64,000 nt of DNA from Actinokineospora fastidiosa (GTDB taxonomy: Bacteria > Actinomycetota > Actinomycetes > Mycobacteriales > Pseudonocardiaceae). Of this stretch, positions 52,271-61,775 are shown one piece after another (positions within the stretch are counted from its first letter, which is position 1; each line of letters begins with the position of its first letter). The DNA lies in NCBI RefSeq assembly GCF_014648415.1, contig NZ_BMRB01000002.1, forward strand, positions 1,013,260 to 1,077,259, in the 5' to 3' direction. The notes beneath the pieces are model-generated. The model did no database searches. It saw only the letters and a program-made list of their open reading frames with translations, and was not told where the DNA came from. Both the position numbers and the translations under genes were made by a program.

Positions 52271-54202
52271 CTAGGGCTTCACCGGCAGGTGGCGGTTCCA
52301 CCAGTCCAGGACCGCGTCGAAGCGCTGCCTGCGGTGGTTGGGCTTGCCCGAGCGGGTCAGCTCGTGGCCCTCGCCGGGGAACAGCAGCAGCTCGGTCTCC
52401 ACGCCGTTGCGCTTGAGCGCGACGTACATGCGCTGCGCCTGCTCCACCGGGCACCGCCAGTCGTGCTCGGAGTGCACGACGGCGAACGGGATGGTGATCT
52501 TGTCGGCGTGCGTCAGCGGGCTCGAGGCGAGCAGCGCCTCCGGGTCGGTCCCGCAGTACGCCTCGGCGAACCACCAGCCGATGTCGGAGGTGCCCACGAA
52601 CGAGTCCCACGCGTTCACCGCGCGCTCGCTCCACGCCGCGGTGAAGCGCTCGCCGTGGTGGGAGGCCAGCCAGCCGGTCATCCAGCCGCCGTAGGAGCCG
52701 CCCATGACGCCGACGCGGGTCGCGTCGAGGTCGGGGCGCTCCAGGGCGGCGTCGAGCACCGAGAGCACGTCGTCGGCGTCGACGGTGCCCATCGCCTCGA
52801 TGATCGCCCGGCCGTGGGACTCGCCGTAGCCCGCCGACCCGCGCGGGTTCGGCAGCACGACGGCGTACCCGGCGGCGGCGTACACCTGGGCCTCGTCGAA
52901 CAGGCCCCAGCCGTAGTACATGAACGGTCCGCCGTGGACGGACAGCAGCACCGGGTGCGGGCCTTCGCCCTCCGGCAGCACGAGCCAGCCGTGGGTGGCG
53001 TAGCCGTCCGGGGAGGAGCCCTTGATCTCCACCGGCTGGCGCAGGCCCTTGGCCCGCAGCGGCGCGGAGTAGTCGGTCAGCTGGACCGTCTCGTCGCCGG
53101 AGACCAGCACCACGTCGCCTGCGGAGTCCCAGGTGGACAGCGTGCACACGATCCGGTCGCCGTCCGCGGCGAAGCCCTTGACCTGGGCCTGCTCGCCTGC
53201 GATCAGGGCCAGCTCCGACAGCGTGGCCCGGTCGGCGTCCGGGGACACCCGGCGCAGCTCGACCGCGCCGCGGTTGCGGACGCCGACGAGCACGCCTGCC
53301 CCGGTGACGACCGGGCGGCCAGCGGCCCGCTCGCAGTCCACGGTCTCCTGGTCGGTCAGCCTGCGCGGCGCGGCGGCGCCGTCCAGGCCGAACGGGACCG
53401 CCCACAGCCCGAGGTTGCGCGCGACCGGGCTCGTCCCGGGGAACGCCTCGCCGAAGTAGACGACGATGTTGTCCGCGGTCACCACGGGCAGGTCGGCCGT
53501 CCCCTCGGACCGCACGACCAGCACGGGCGAGCCGCCGTCCGCGGGGACCGCGTAGAGGTCGGTGTTGAGGGTGTCGGCCACGCCCCAGTCCCGCTTGGCG
53601 CTGACGACCAGGTGCGCGCCGTCCGGCGTCCACGCGGGGTCGCACGGCTCGGCCATGCCTGTCGTCAGGGCGCGGGGCAGGCCATCGCCGTCGGCGTCGA
53701 CGACGAACAGCTGGCTCGGGCGGTCGACGAGGAAGCCGACGTCGTCGATCCGGAAGTCCAGGTTCGTGATCCGCCGCGGCGCCTCGGCGGCGGCGTCCGG
53801 CGCGCCGTCGAAGCCGTAGCGGCCGGGCTCCGGGACGCGGGCGGTGAACGCCAGCCGCGTCGAGTCCGGGGACCAGACCGGGGCGCCCGCGCCCAGCGGC
53901 AGGTCGGTGAGCCTGCGGGCCTCGCCGCCGGTCGCCGGGATCACCCAGAGCTGGGGACTGCTCCCCTTCCCGTCGGCGCGCAGGAACGCGACCCGGCTCC
54001 CGTCCGGCGAGACGGCCGGGGCCAGGTCGCGGTACCCGCGGGTGAACTCCGCGGCGGGGCCGCCCGCGAGCGGGACCCGGTGCAGACCGCCGCGGTAGGC
54101 GTCGGCCTCCAGGTCTGGGGTCGACACCCCGACCAGGAGCAGGTCTCCGCGCAGCGCGGGCGCACCGGGCGCGGTCAGCAGTTGGATGTCCTCTGGGCGC
54201 AC
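52271..54202 (-). CDS. S9-family prolyl oligopeptidase-like serine peptidase
   Basis: The 643-residue protein has an N-terminal WD40-like beta-propeller (about 1-370) and a C-terminal alpha/beta hydrolase with triad Ser503 (Gly-Gly-Ser-Tyr-Gly-Gly), Asp581 (Glu-His-Asp-Trp-Arg-Cys-Pro) and His613 (Gly-Glu-Gly-His-Glu-Leu). This is the acylaminoacyl-peptidase type of the S9 family. There is no signal peptide, so it is probably cytosolic. GTG 54202 has a TACGGT box 6 nt upstream on the minus strand (leaderless). Confidence 0.92.
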   Translation of the reverse strand: MRPEDIQLLTAPGAPALRGDLLLVGVSTPDLEADAYRGGLHRVPLAGGPAAEFTRGYRDLAPAVSPDGSRVAFLRADGKGSSPQLWVIPATGGEARRLTDLPLGAGAPVWSPDSTRLAFTARVPEPGRYGFDGAPDAAAEAPRRITNLDFRIDDVGFLVDRPSQLFVVDADGDGLPRALTTGMAEPCDPAWTPDGAHLVVSAKRDWGVADTLNTDLYAVPADGGSPVLVVRSEGTADLPVVTADNIVVYFGEAFPGTSPVARNLGLWAVPFGLDGAAAPRRLTDQETVDCERAAGRPVVTGAGVLVGVRNRGAVELRRVSPDADRATLSELALIAGEQAQVKGFAADGDRIVCTLSTWDSAGDVVLVSGDETVQLTDYSAPLRAKGLRQPVEIKGSSPDGYATHGWLVLPEGEGPHPVLLSVHGGPFMYYGWGLFDEAQVYAAAGYAVVLPNPRGSAGYGESHGRAIIEAMGTVDADDVLSVLDAALERPDLDATRVGVMGGSYGGWMTGWLASHHGERFTAAWSERAVNAWDSFVGTSDIGWWFAEAYCGTDPEALLASSPLTHADKITIPFAVVHSEHDWRCPVEQAQRMYVALKRNGVETELLLFPGEGHELTRSGKPNHRRQRFDAVLDWWNRHLPVKP

Positions 54203-54270
54203 GCGACGACCGTACCCGACAGTTAGCAAACCTTACGAACTCCGGTTATTACCAGTCGTCCACAGTTGAA

Positions 54271-55272
54271 CTACCGCGCGCCCTCGGATTCCAGCTCGGC
54301 CTTTTCGTCGCGCTTGACCTTCACCAGGCTGGCGATGGTCGTGATGGTCAGCACGCCGACGATGACCGACAGCGACACCGCGATGCTCGGGGTCCACACG
54401 TCCAGGGGCTGGCCGTCGTTGAGGAACGGCAGCGAGTTGGTGTGCAGGGCCTCCAGCACCAGCTTGACGCCGATGAAGCCGAGGATCACCGCCAGGCCGG
54501 TGGACAGGTACACCAGCTTGGTCAGCAGGCCGCCGAGCAGGAAGTACAGCTGGCGCAGGCCCATGAGCGCGAAGGCGTTGGCGGCGAAGACCAGGAACGG
54601 CTCCTTGGTCAGGCCGAAGATCGCGGGAATGGAGTCGACGGCGAAGAGCAGGTCGGCGGTGCCGATCGCGATCATCACGATGAACATCGGCGTGACGAAC
54701 CGCTTGCCGTCGATCTTCACGAACGACTTCTCGCCGTGGTAGGAGTTGGTGACCGGCAGGATCTTGCGCGCCATGCGGGTCAGCGCGTTCTCGTGGTACT
54801 CCTCGTCCTCGTGGGTCATGCCCTGGCGGGCCAGGCTCCACGCCGTGTAGATGAGGAACGCGCCGAAGAGGTAGAACACCCAGCTGAACCGGGCGATCGC
54901 GACCGCGCCGACGGCGATGAAGATGCCGCGCATGACCAGCGCCAGCAGGATGCCGATGAGCAGCACCTTGTGCTGGTGGATCTTCGGCACCTTGAACGCC
55001 GACATGATGATCAGGAAGACGAAGAGGTTGTCCACCGAGAGCGAGTACTCGGTGATGTAACCGGCGAAGTACTCACCGGCGTAGACGCCGCCGGAGAAGA
55101 CCCAGATGGCGATGCCGAAGGCGACGGCGCAGGCGACGTAGAACGCGACCCACCGGCCCGCCTCACCTACCGTGACCTCATGCGGCTTGCGGTCGACGAT
55201 GAACAGATCGATCGCGAGCAGCAGGAGCAGGCCGCCGATCGTGGCGATCCATGCCCAGGCAGGGACGAGCAT
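54271..55272 (-). CDS. TerC-family membrane protein
   Basis: The 333-residue protein has about nine TM helices and the TerC hallmarks Glu-Tyr-Ser-Leu-Ser-Val-Asp-Asn-Leu-Phe-Val-Phe and Asp-Leu-Leu-Phe-Ala-Val-Asp-Ser-Ile-Pro-Ala. The acidic residues in these helices are thought to bind metal. TerC/Alx proteins export manganese and supply Mn to secreted proteins. ATG 55272 has GGAGG 8 nt upstream, inside a riboswitch-like hairpin, so manganese-responsive translation is likely. Confidence 0.92.
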   Translation of the reverse strand: MLVPAWAWIATIGGLLLLLAIDLFIVDRKPHEVTVGEAGRWVAFYVACAVAFGIAIWVFSGGVYAGEYFAGYITEYSLSVDNLFVFLIIMSAFKVPKIHQHKVLLIGILLALVMRGIFIAVGAVAIARFSWVFYLFGAFLIYTAWSLARQGMTHEDEEYHENALTRMARKILPVTNSYHGEKSFVKIDGKRFVTPMFIVMIAIGTADLLFAVDSIPAIFGLTKEPFLVFAANAFALMGLRQLYFLLGGLLTKLVYLSTGLAVILGFIGVKLVLEALHTNSLPFLNDGQPLDVWTPSIAVSLSVIVGVLTITTIASLVKVKRDEKAELESEGAR

Positions 55273-55280
55273 CAGGTGTA

Positions 55281-55412
55281 CCTCCGGTGTTCGGGCACAT
55301 GCGAACAACCGGAGGTCTCTTCCGCCGGGTGTCGACACCCGACCGCCGGCCCCGGAGCCCGATTACGGCCCGTGTTGACGAGATCGGCGCGAAGGAATAC
55401 TCCCCTCCGACA
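55281..55412 (-). promoter_or_regulatory. yybP-ykoY (manganese) riboswitch-like leader of terC
   Basis: Reading the minus strand from 55409: CGGAGG, then GGAGTA (matching the conserved GGGGAGUAG box), a Gly-loop-type GTCAACAC segment about 30 nt on, further G+C helices, and AGACCTCCG closing P1 at 55315-55310. The P1 3' strand CCTCCGG can instead pair with CCGGAGG at 55287-55281, which contains the Shine-Dalgarno sequence of terC, in a 13-bp hairpin with one bulge. Aptamer formation would free the ribosome site, an ON switch. A GC hairpin (55413-55428) lies just upstream. Confidence 0.75.
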
Positions 55413-55584
55413 GCCCCGGGCTCGGGGCCAGATTGATTGTTGCCTGTCCAAGCACAACGCACCAGTCGGGGGTATGCGTTCCCGGGTTGGCGTTGGTCAC
55501 ACGGATCACAGCCCATCACCCCAGCGTGAGCGGGTCGCCACCCGCTGGGAGGACTCTCAGCGAACTTCGCATAACGTCGCACCC

Positions 55585-58434
55585 GTGCCCTCCATCCCAC
55601 GTCCACGACCCCGCCAGGTGGCAGCGGGCGCGCTGGTCGCCGCGCTCGCGGCGGCGGGCGTCGTCTGGCTGAACACCGGTGACGAGCCGCCGCCGGTGGC
55701 GACCGCCGACCAGGTGGTCGACGTGCCCGGCGGCCCCGGCGAGGCGCCGACGGTGCGCCTCGACACCCGGCTGTACCTGCCCGAGTCCACCCCCGCCCCG
55801 GCCGTGCTCGTCGCGCACGGCTTCGGCGGCAGCAAGGAGAGCGTCGACGACGACGCCATGGAACTGGCCCGCCGCGGCTTCACGGTGCTGACCTGGTCGG
55901 CCCGCGGGTTCGGCCGCAGCACCGGCCGCATCGGGCTCAACTCCCCCGAGCACGAGGTCGCCGACGCCCGCGCCCTGGTCGACTGGCTGGCCCAGCGCCC
56001 CGAGGTCGTCACCGACGGCCCCGGCGACCCCAGGGTCGGCGTCACCGGCGGCTCCTACGGCGGCGCGCTGTCGCTGCTGCTGGCGGGCACCGATCCCCGG
56101 GTGGACACCCTCGTCCCGCTGATCACCTACAACGACCTCGGCCAGGCGCTGGTGCCGAACTCGGCTCAGCGCGAGCCGGTCGACGCGGGCACGCCCGCGG
56201 TCAACGCCTTCGCCGACGACGGCGTGTTCAAGCGCTCCTGGGCGGGCATCTTCTTCGCCGCTGGCATGGGCGGCGCGGGCCTGGCCGACCCGGCGGGCGA
56301 CGCGGTCGAGGAGGGCACCGAGGACGACGACGCGGCCGAGGCGGCCGCCGCGCAGGCGGTCAACGGGCCCGGCCCGCGCGGCGGCGGCCAGCAGGCGCCC
56401 ACCGACCCGTGCGGCCGGTTCACCCCCGCGGTGTGCGCGGCGTACGCGCAGATCGCGCAGACCGGCCAGGCCGACGAGGCGACGATGGCGCTGCTGCGGT
56501 CGGTCTCGCCCGCGACCGTCACCGGCCGGATCACCCAGCCGACGATGCTGGTGCAGGGCGAGCAGGACACCCTGTTCGGCCTCGACCAGGCCGACGCGAC
56601 CGCGCGGCAGCTGGCCGGGCCGGTCAAGGTCGTCTGGTACACCGGCGGCCACGACGGCGGCAGGCCGGGGCCGGAGCTGCGCGCCGAGATCGGCGAGTGG
56701 TTCGACTTCCACCTGCGCGGCATCGGCTCCGACCCGGGCACCGGGTTCGAGTACGCCGTGCAGGGCGCGCTGCGGGCGCAGGGCTCGCCGTCGGTGCGCA
56801 CGGTGACCGCGCCCGCGTACCCCGGGGTGGGCGGCGCGGCCCCGGTGCAGCGGCGGCCGGTGCCGCTGGCGGGCCCGGAGCAGGTCGTGGTCAACCCGCC
56901 GGGCGGCAACCCGGCGTCGATCAGCAGCATGCCCGGGCTCGGCTCGGTGATCGGCAGCTCGTCGCGGCTGGCCGGGCGGCTCGCCGTCGACCTGCCGGGC
57001 CAGTCGGCGCGGTTCCGCAGCGAGGCGATGACCCAGCAGCTGCTCATCGCGGGCGCGTCGACGGTGCGGCTGCGCGTGTCGGCCGTGCCGGGCACCCCAC
57101 CGCCGCCCGGCGGCGCGGTGCTGTTCGCCAAGGTCTACGACCTCGACGCCAACGGCGTGCGCACGCTGCCGGGCTCGGCGGTCTCGGCCTTCCGGGTGCC
57201 GGACCTGCCCGCCGACGGCGCGCCGGTCGAGGTGACGGTGACGCTGCCGGGCATCGTGCGGCCGGTCGAGACCGACCACAGCGTCGAACTGGTCGTGACC
57301 ACGACCGATCAGGCCTACCAGATGCCCGCGCAGCCCGCTGCCTACCGCGTGGCGCTCGCCTCGGCCGACCTGGCGGTGCCGCTGGTGGCGGGGGTCGGGT
57401 CGAGCACGGCGCCGCCCGCCGGTCCGCTCATCGGCATCGCGGTCGTCGTCGGACTGGTCGTGCTGATCGGGGTCGTGGCGTACGTGCGGCGGCGCAGGGC
57501 GGACAGGTTCGAGCCGGACCTGGCCGACGTGCCGCTGGTGATCGAGGACCTGTCGAAGGAGTACCCGGGCGGGCTCAAGGCCGTCAGCGACCTGTCGTTC
57601 CGGGTGGAGAGCGGCCAGGTGCTCGGCCTGCTCGGCCCCAACGGCGCGGGCAAGACGACCACGCTGCGGATGCTGATGGGCCTGATCCAGCCGACCGGCG
57701 GCACGATCAGGGTCTTCGGGCACAGCGTGCGCCCCGGCGCCCCGGTGCTGAGCCGGATCGGGTCGTTCGTGGAGGGCGCGGGCTTCCTGCCGCACCTGAC
57801 CGGGCGGCAGAACATGGAGCTGTACTGGGCGGCCACGGGCAGGCCGGTCGAGGAGGCGCACTTCGCCGAGGCGCTGGAGATCGCGGGCCTCGGCGGCGCG
57901 GTCGACCGCCGGGTGCGCACCTACAGCCAGGGCATGCGCCAGCGGCTGGCCATCGCCCAGGCGATGCTGGGCTTCCCGGACCTGATGGTGTTGGACGAGC
58001 CGACCAACGGGCTCGACCCGCCGCAGATCCACCAGATGCGCGAGGTGCTGCGCCGCTACGCCTCCACCGGGCGCACGGTGCTGGTGTCCTCGCACCTGCT
58101 GGCCGAGGTCGAGCAGACCTGCGACCACGTCGTGGTGATGCACCGCGGCAGGCTGGTCGCGGCGGGCACGGTGGAGGACATCGTGGCGGGCGGCGGCGAG
58201 GCCACCTTCCGGGTCGACGACCCGCAGGCAGCGGCCGAGGCGCTGCGCGGCGTCGGCGGCGTCGACGGGGTCACCGTCGACGGCGACCTCGTGCACGCCG
58301 ACCTCGACGGCATGCCGCGCTCGCGCGCGCTCAAGGTTCTGGTGGATGCCGGTGTCGCGGTGGAGCAGGCCGGGCCGCGCCGCCGCTTGGAGGACGCGTT
58401 CCTGCAGCTCGTCGGAGAGGAGCCGCAACGATGA
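55585..58434 (+). CDS. fusion of S15-type alpha/beta hydrolase and ABC transporter ATPase
   Basis: The 949-residue protein has a TM helix (about 10-28), then an S15/CocE-like hydrolase with Ser157 (Gly-Gly-Ser-Tyr-Gly-Gly), Asp328 and His356 and a C-terminal jelly-roll-like part (about 430-600). A second TM helix follows (about 613-635), and then a full ABC ATPase: Walker A Gly-Pro-Asn-Gly-Ala-Gly-Lys-Thr (684-691), Ser-Gln-Gly-Met-Arg-Gln-Arg-Leu near 780 and Leu-Asp-Glu-Pro-Thr-Asn-Gly-Leu near 803. The two TM helices would place the hydrolase outside and the ATPase inside. A TAACGT box lies 7 nt before GTG 55585. Its stop overlaps the permease ATG. Confidence 0.9.
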   Translation: MPSIPRPRPRQVAAGALVAALAAAGVVWLNTGDEPPPVATADQVVDVPGGPGEAPTVRLDTRLYLPESTPAPAVLVAHGFGGSKESVDDDAMELARRGFTVLTWSARGFGRSTGRIGLNSPEHEVADARALVDWLAQRPEVVTDGPGDPRVGVTGGSYGGALSLLLAGTDPRVDTLVPLITYNDLGQALVPNSAQREPVDAGTPAVNAFADDGVFKRSWAGIFFAAGMGGAGLADPAGDAVEEGTEDDDAAEAAAAQAVNGPGPRGGGQQAPTDPCGRFTPAVCAAYAQIAQTGQADEATMALLRSVSPATVTGRITQPTMLVQGEQDTLFGLDQADATARQLAGPVKVVWYTGGHDGGRPGPELRAEIGEWFDFHLRGIGSDPGTGFEYAVQGALRAQGSPSVRTVTAPAYPGVGGAAPVQRRPVPLAGPEQVVVNPPGGNPASISSMPGLGSVIGSSSRLAGRLAVDLPGQSARFRSEAMTQQLLIAGASTVRLRVSAVPGTPPPPGGAVLFAKVYDLDANGVRTLPGSAVSAFRVPDLPADGAPVEVTVTLPGIVRPVETDHSVELVVTTTDQAYQMPAQPAAYRVALASADLAVPLVAGVGSSTAPPAGPLIGIAVVVGLVVLIGVVAYVRRRRADRFEPDLADVPLVIEDLSKEYPGGLKAVSDLSFRVESGQVLGLLGPNGAGKTTTLRMLMGLIQPTGGTIRVFGHSVRPGAPVLSRIGSFVEGAGFLPHLTGRQNMELYWAATGRPVEEAHFAEALEIAGLGGAVDRRVRTYSQGMRQRLAIAQAMLGFPDLMVLDEPTNGLDPPQIHQMREVLRRYASTGRTVLVSSHLLAEVEQTCDHVVVMHRGRLVAAGTVEDIVAGGGEATFRVDDPQAAAEALRGVGGVDGVTVDGDLVHADLDGMPRSRALKVLVDAGVAVEQAGPRRRLEDAFLQLVGEEPQR

Positions 58435-59435
58435 GCGACACCAACGGTCGCGCGCCCGACTGGGGCGTGCCGAAGGCGTCCGCCACGGAGGGCCAGCGCT
58501 CGGGCCACGAGACCGTGACCACGGTGCACACCGATCCCGACGCCATCAACGACATGGTGGCCTCGGCCTCGCGCGAGCACATCGGGCACGGCAGCGACGG
58601 CTCGGTCGACGGGTTCTCCTCCACCCGCACGCTCCCGCTGCGCGTGGAGCTGCTGCGGCAACTGCGCAGGCGGCGCACGCAGGGCCTGCTCGGGTTCCTG
58701 GTGGTGCTGCCGTTCGTGCTGTGGGCGGCGTTCGAGTTCGGGTCGGACAGCTCCAACCGCCGCTCCGGCGGGTTCGTCGACCTGGCCACGGCCAGCGCGC
58801 CGAACTTCGTGGTGTTCGTGCTGTTCGCCGCGGGGAGCTTCCTGCTGCCGATGATCGTGGCGCTGTTCTTCGGCGACACGGTGGCATCGGAGTCGTCGTG
58901 GTCGTCGCTGAAGTACCTGCTGTCGATGCCGATCCCCCGGCTGCGGCTGCTGCGGCAGAAGGCGATCACGTCGGGGATCCTGTCGCTGCTGGCGCTGGCC
59001 CTGCTGCCCGCGGTGGCGCTGGTGGTCGGGATGGTGTTCTACGGCGTCGGCGAGGCGGTCAGCCCGACCGGCGACGCGGTGCCGTTCTCCGACTCGCTGC
59101 TGGCGATGCTGTTCGCGGTGCTGTACCTGGCCGTCCACCTGATGTGGGTGGCCGCGGTGGCGCTGTTCCTGTCGGTGAGCACGGACGCGCCGCTGGGCGC
59201 GGTCGGCGGCGCGGTGCTGGTGTCGATCCTGTCGCAGATCCTCGACCAGATCACCGCGCTGGGCGATCTGCGGGACTACCTGCCGACGCACTACGCGTTC
59301 GCCTGGTCCGACCTGATCTCCACCGACATCGACTGGACGGCGATGACCGAGGGCGCGTTCTCGGCCGTCTGCTACGCGGCGGTGTTCGGCCTTCTGGCGG
59401 CAAGGCGATTCGCCCGCAAGGACATCACCTCGTAG
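58431..59435 (+). CDS. ABC-2-type transporter permease
   Basis: The 334-residue membrane protein has a long hydrophilic N-terminus (about 1-80) and about six TM helices. It resembles ABC-2 permeases by its layout (loop [13 protein letters not shown], preceding Leu-Arg-Gln-Lys). It overlaps the fused hydrolase-ATPase gene by ATGA and is surely its partner. The substrate is unknown; the external hydrolase suggests a peptide- or ester-containing product. Confidence 0.88.
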   Translation: MSDTNGRAPDWGVPKASATEGQRSGHETVTTVHTDPDAINDMVASASREHIGHGSDGSVDGFSSTRTLPLRVELLRQLRRRRTQGLLGFLVVLPFVLWAAFEFGSDSSNRRSGGFVDLATASAPNFVVFVLFAAGSFLLPMIVALFFGDTVASESSWSSLKYLLSMPIPRLRLLRQKAITSGILSLLALALLPAVALVVGMVFYGVGEAVSPTGDAVPFSDSLLAMLFAVLYLAVHLMWVAAVALFLSVSTDAPLGAVGGAVLVSILSQILDQITALGDLRDYLPTHYAFAWSDLISTDIDWTAMTEGAFSAVCYAAVFGLLAARRFARKDITS

Positions 59436-59439
59436 TGGA

Positions 59440-60522
59440 ATGATCTCCGCCGTGGACGACGTCGACTACTACGAACTCCTCGGTGTCTCCCGGGACGCAT
59501 CCACGGCGGAGATCAAGTCGGCGTACCGGGCGCTGGCCAAGGTGCTGCACCCGGACGCGGGCGGCACCTCGGGCACGTTCCGGATGCTGACCACGGCGTA
59601 CGAGACGCTGTCGCGCCCCGACCGGCGCGCCGCGTACGACTCGGCGACGCCCGACCCGGCGCCGGTCGCGCGCGGGCGGCGCCGGATGTTCCGCGACGAG
59701 CCCGCGTGGGTGCCGCCCGCCTGCCGGGTGGCGCCCTCGGCGCTGCCGTGGTGGCACCTGACCAAGCACCAGCCGCGCATCGGCTACGTCCGCACGCCCG
59801 GCCACGCGCCCGCCGCCCTGGCGCTGGCCGCGGTGTGCGTGCTGGCCGTGCCGCCGCTGGTGGCGCCGTTCCCGACGTTCCTGGTGGTCGTCTGGCTGGC
59901 GCTGGCCGCCGCGGCGGCGGCGGCCGCCGTGCGTCTGGCCCGCGAGTACGCCGCCGCGGTCCGGGGGCACCGGGCGGCGCTGGCGGAGTTCGGCGAGCGC
60001 ACGGTGTTCGGCGTGGCCGACCACGAGCCCGCGGGCGAGCGGCTGACCGCCGACCTCCTGCGCCGCTACCTGGCCCCGCTGCCCGGCGCCCGCGTCTTCC
60101 ACGGCCTGTCCCGCCCCGGCTCGGTCTTCGCCGACGTCGAGCACGCCGTCCTGTGCGGCAACCGCCTGGTGCTCATCGAGTCCAAGCTCTGGCTCCCCGG
60201 CCACTACGAGTTCGACGACGACGCCGCGATCTGGCGCAACGACCACCCCTTCCGCGGCGGCGAGACCACCCTCCCGGCCACCGTCGAGGCCTTCACCGAC
60301 CTCCTCCCCGGCGTCGAGATCCGCGGCGCCCTCATCCTCTACCCCAACCGCAGGGGCCCCCTCACCACCGACGACACCCCTGCCCTCGGCGTGTCCCCTG
60401 TGGACCCCGACACCTTCGTCCACACCTTCGGCGCCTGGCTGGCAGGCGACTGCGGCCACGTCGACCACCACACCCTCCGCGCCCTCCGCGCCCGCGTCGT
60501 CACCACCTCGGACGCGGCCTGA
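59440..60522 (+). CDS. J-domain protein with NERD-like nuclease domain
   Basis: The 360-residue protein has an N-terminal J-domain (about 8-70; Tyr-Glu-Leu-Leu-Gly-Val, His-Pro-Asp, Ala-Tyr-Glu-Thr-Leu-Ser). A basic linker, two hydrophobic helices (about 125-165) and a C-terminal domain (about 185-345) with Asp-Val-Glu-His-Ala-Val-Leu and Leu-Ile-Glu-Ser-Lys-Leu-Trp follow; the last has the Asp and Glu-x-Lys pattern of NERD (nuclease-related) domains. It may recruit DnaK to a membrane-associated nuclease. The start ATG 59440 is only 4 nt after the permease stop, so co-transcription is possible. Confidence 0.75.
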   Translation: MISAVDDVDYYELLGVSRDASTAEIKSAYRALAKVLHPDAGGTSGTFRMLTTAYETLSRPDRRAAYDSATPDPAPVARGRRRMFRDEPAWVPPACRVAPSALPWWHLTKHQPRIGYVRTPGHAPAALALAAVCVLAVPPLVAPFPTFLVVVWLALAAAAAAAAVRLAREYAAAVRGHRAALAEFGERTVFGVADHEPAGERLTADLLRRYLAPLPGARVFHGLSRPGSVFADVEHAVLCGNRLVLIESKLWLPGHYEFDDDAAIWRNDHPFRGGETTLPATVEAFTDLLPGVEIRGALILYPNRRGPLTTDDTPALGVSPVDPDTFVHTFGAWLAGDCGHVDHHTLRALRARVVTTSDAA

Positions 60523-60562
60523 CCGGTTTACCCTGGTGCCACGGCGATTCCGGGGAGCGCAC

Positions 60563-61723
60563 ATGTCCGACATCGGCAGGCGGTTGCGCCACCTCCGGCA
60601 CGCCCGCGGCAAGTCCCTCGCCGTGGTGGCGGGCCTGGCGGGCATCTCGCCGTCGTACCTCTCGCGGATAGAGAACGGTCAGCGCGCGGTCGACCGCCGG
60701 TCCCTGATCGTGGCCCTGGCGAACGCGCTGGACGTCTCGCCCACCGAACTGGTCCACGAGGCTCTGCCCGTCACCGCCCGGGGCTCGACCGACGCGGCGG
60801 TCGACCAGGTCAGGCGGGCGCTGTTGGCCGTGACGATGGGACACCCGGCGGGCGGCGTCGTGCCGGTGGCCGTCCTGGCGGACCGCGTGTCGGCGGTGCT
60901 GGACGCCCAGCAGCGGTGCGAGCACGACGTCGTCGGCCGGGCGCTGCCGATGCTGATCCGCGACGTGCACGCCAACCCCGACGCCCGGCGTCTTATCCCG
61001 TTGCTCCATGTGCAGGGGACGCAGGCGTGGCTGCGGGACGTCGGCGCGCCGCTGGACCTCGGCTGGCAGGCCGCCACGATCGCCCGCCAGGCCGCCGACG
61101 CCCTGGACGATCCGGTGCCCCGCGGCCTGGCCGCGTTCGGCGTCGCCCACGGCCTGTTGGCGGCAGGCGCGTACGACCTGGCGTCCGACGTCCTCGGCGC
61201 GACCGAGCGCGACACCTCGACCTCCGAGCGCTCACACCTGGCGGGCATGCTGGCCTTCACCGACTCGCTGCTCGCCATCTGCCGCGGAGACAAGGCCGCG
61301 AGCGCCGCCGCCCTGGACCACGCCGCCGACCTCGCGGACCACGTCGGCGAGGGCAACGCCCTCTGGTTCGGCTTCGGCCCCTCCAACGTCGCCGTCTGGC
61401 GGATGGCCGTGGCCCTGGAGGCGGGCGACCACGCGGCCGCGGCGGCCATCGCCACCCAGGCAATCCCCGACGCCATCCCCTCACCCCAACGCCGAGCCGC
61501 CTACTGGGCCGACTACGGCCGCGCCCTAGCCCACCTGCCCAACCACCGCGACGCCGCCATCACCGCCCTCCGCCGCGCCGAACAGATCAGCCCCACCCGA
61601 GTCCACCACCACCCCTTCACCCGCTCGGTGCTCGCCGAACTCCTGACCACGGCCCGCGCCGACTCGGCAGGCCGCGAACTGCGCGGGATGGCGTATCGGG
61701 CGGGTCTGCTCCCGATCAGGTGA
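60563..61723 (+). CDS. XRE-family regulator with TPR-like C-terminal domain
   Basis: The 386-residue protein has an N-terminal XRE helix-turn-helix (about 5-60; Ile-Ser-Pro-Ser-Tyr-Leu-Ser-Arg-Ile-Glu-Asn-Gly) and a long all-helical TPR-like region (about 130-386). This layout is common in actinobacterial regulators that bind small ligands or peptides. ATG 60563 has GGGGAG about 6 nt upstream. The target is unknown. Confidence 0.83.
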   Translation: MSDIGRRLRHLRHARGKSLAVVAGLAGISPSYLSRIENGQRAVDRRSLIVALANALDVSPTELVHEALPVTARGSTDAAVDQVRRALLAVTMGHPAGGVVPVAVLADRVSAVLDAQQRCEHDVVGRALPMLIRDVHANPDARRLIPLLHVQGTQAWLRDVGAPLDLGWQAATIARQAADALDDPVPRGLAAFGVAHGLLAAGAYDLASDVLGATERDTSTSERSHLAGMLAFTDSLLAICRGDKAASAAALDHAADLADHVGEGNALWFGFGPSNVAVWRMAVALEAGDHAAAAAIATQAIPDAIPSPQRRAAYWADYGRALAHLPNHRDAAITALRRAEQISPTRVHHHPFTRSVLAELLTTARADSAGRELRGMAYRAGLLPIR

Positions 61724-61775
61724 CATTGCCACGGAGGCAACTCCCTTTCCGGGATCGTCCCTAGCGTCCCTGATC

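Noticed and set aside
54442-55584. Upstream extension of the hydrolase-ABC fusion through the opposite strand of terC
   Set aside because: The frame is open but is the antisense of terC; a -10 box 7 nt before GTG 55585 and the start of a membrane helix there support the shorter form.
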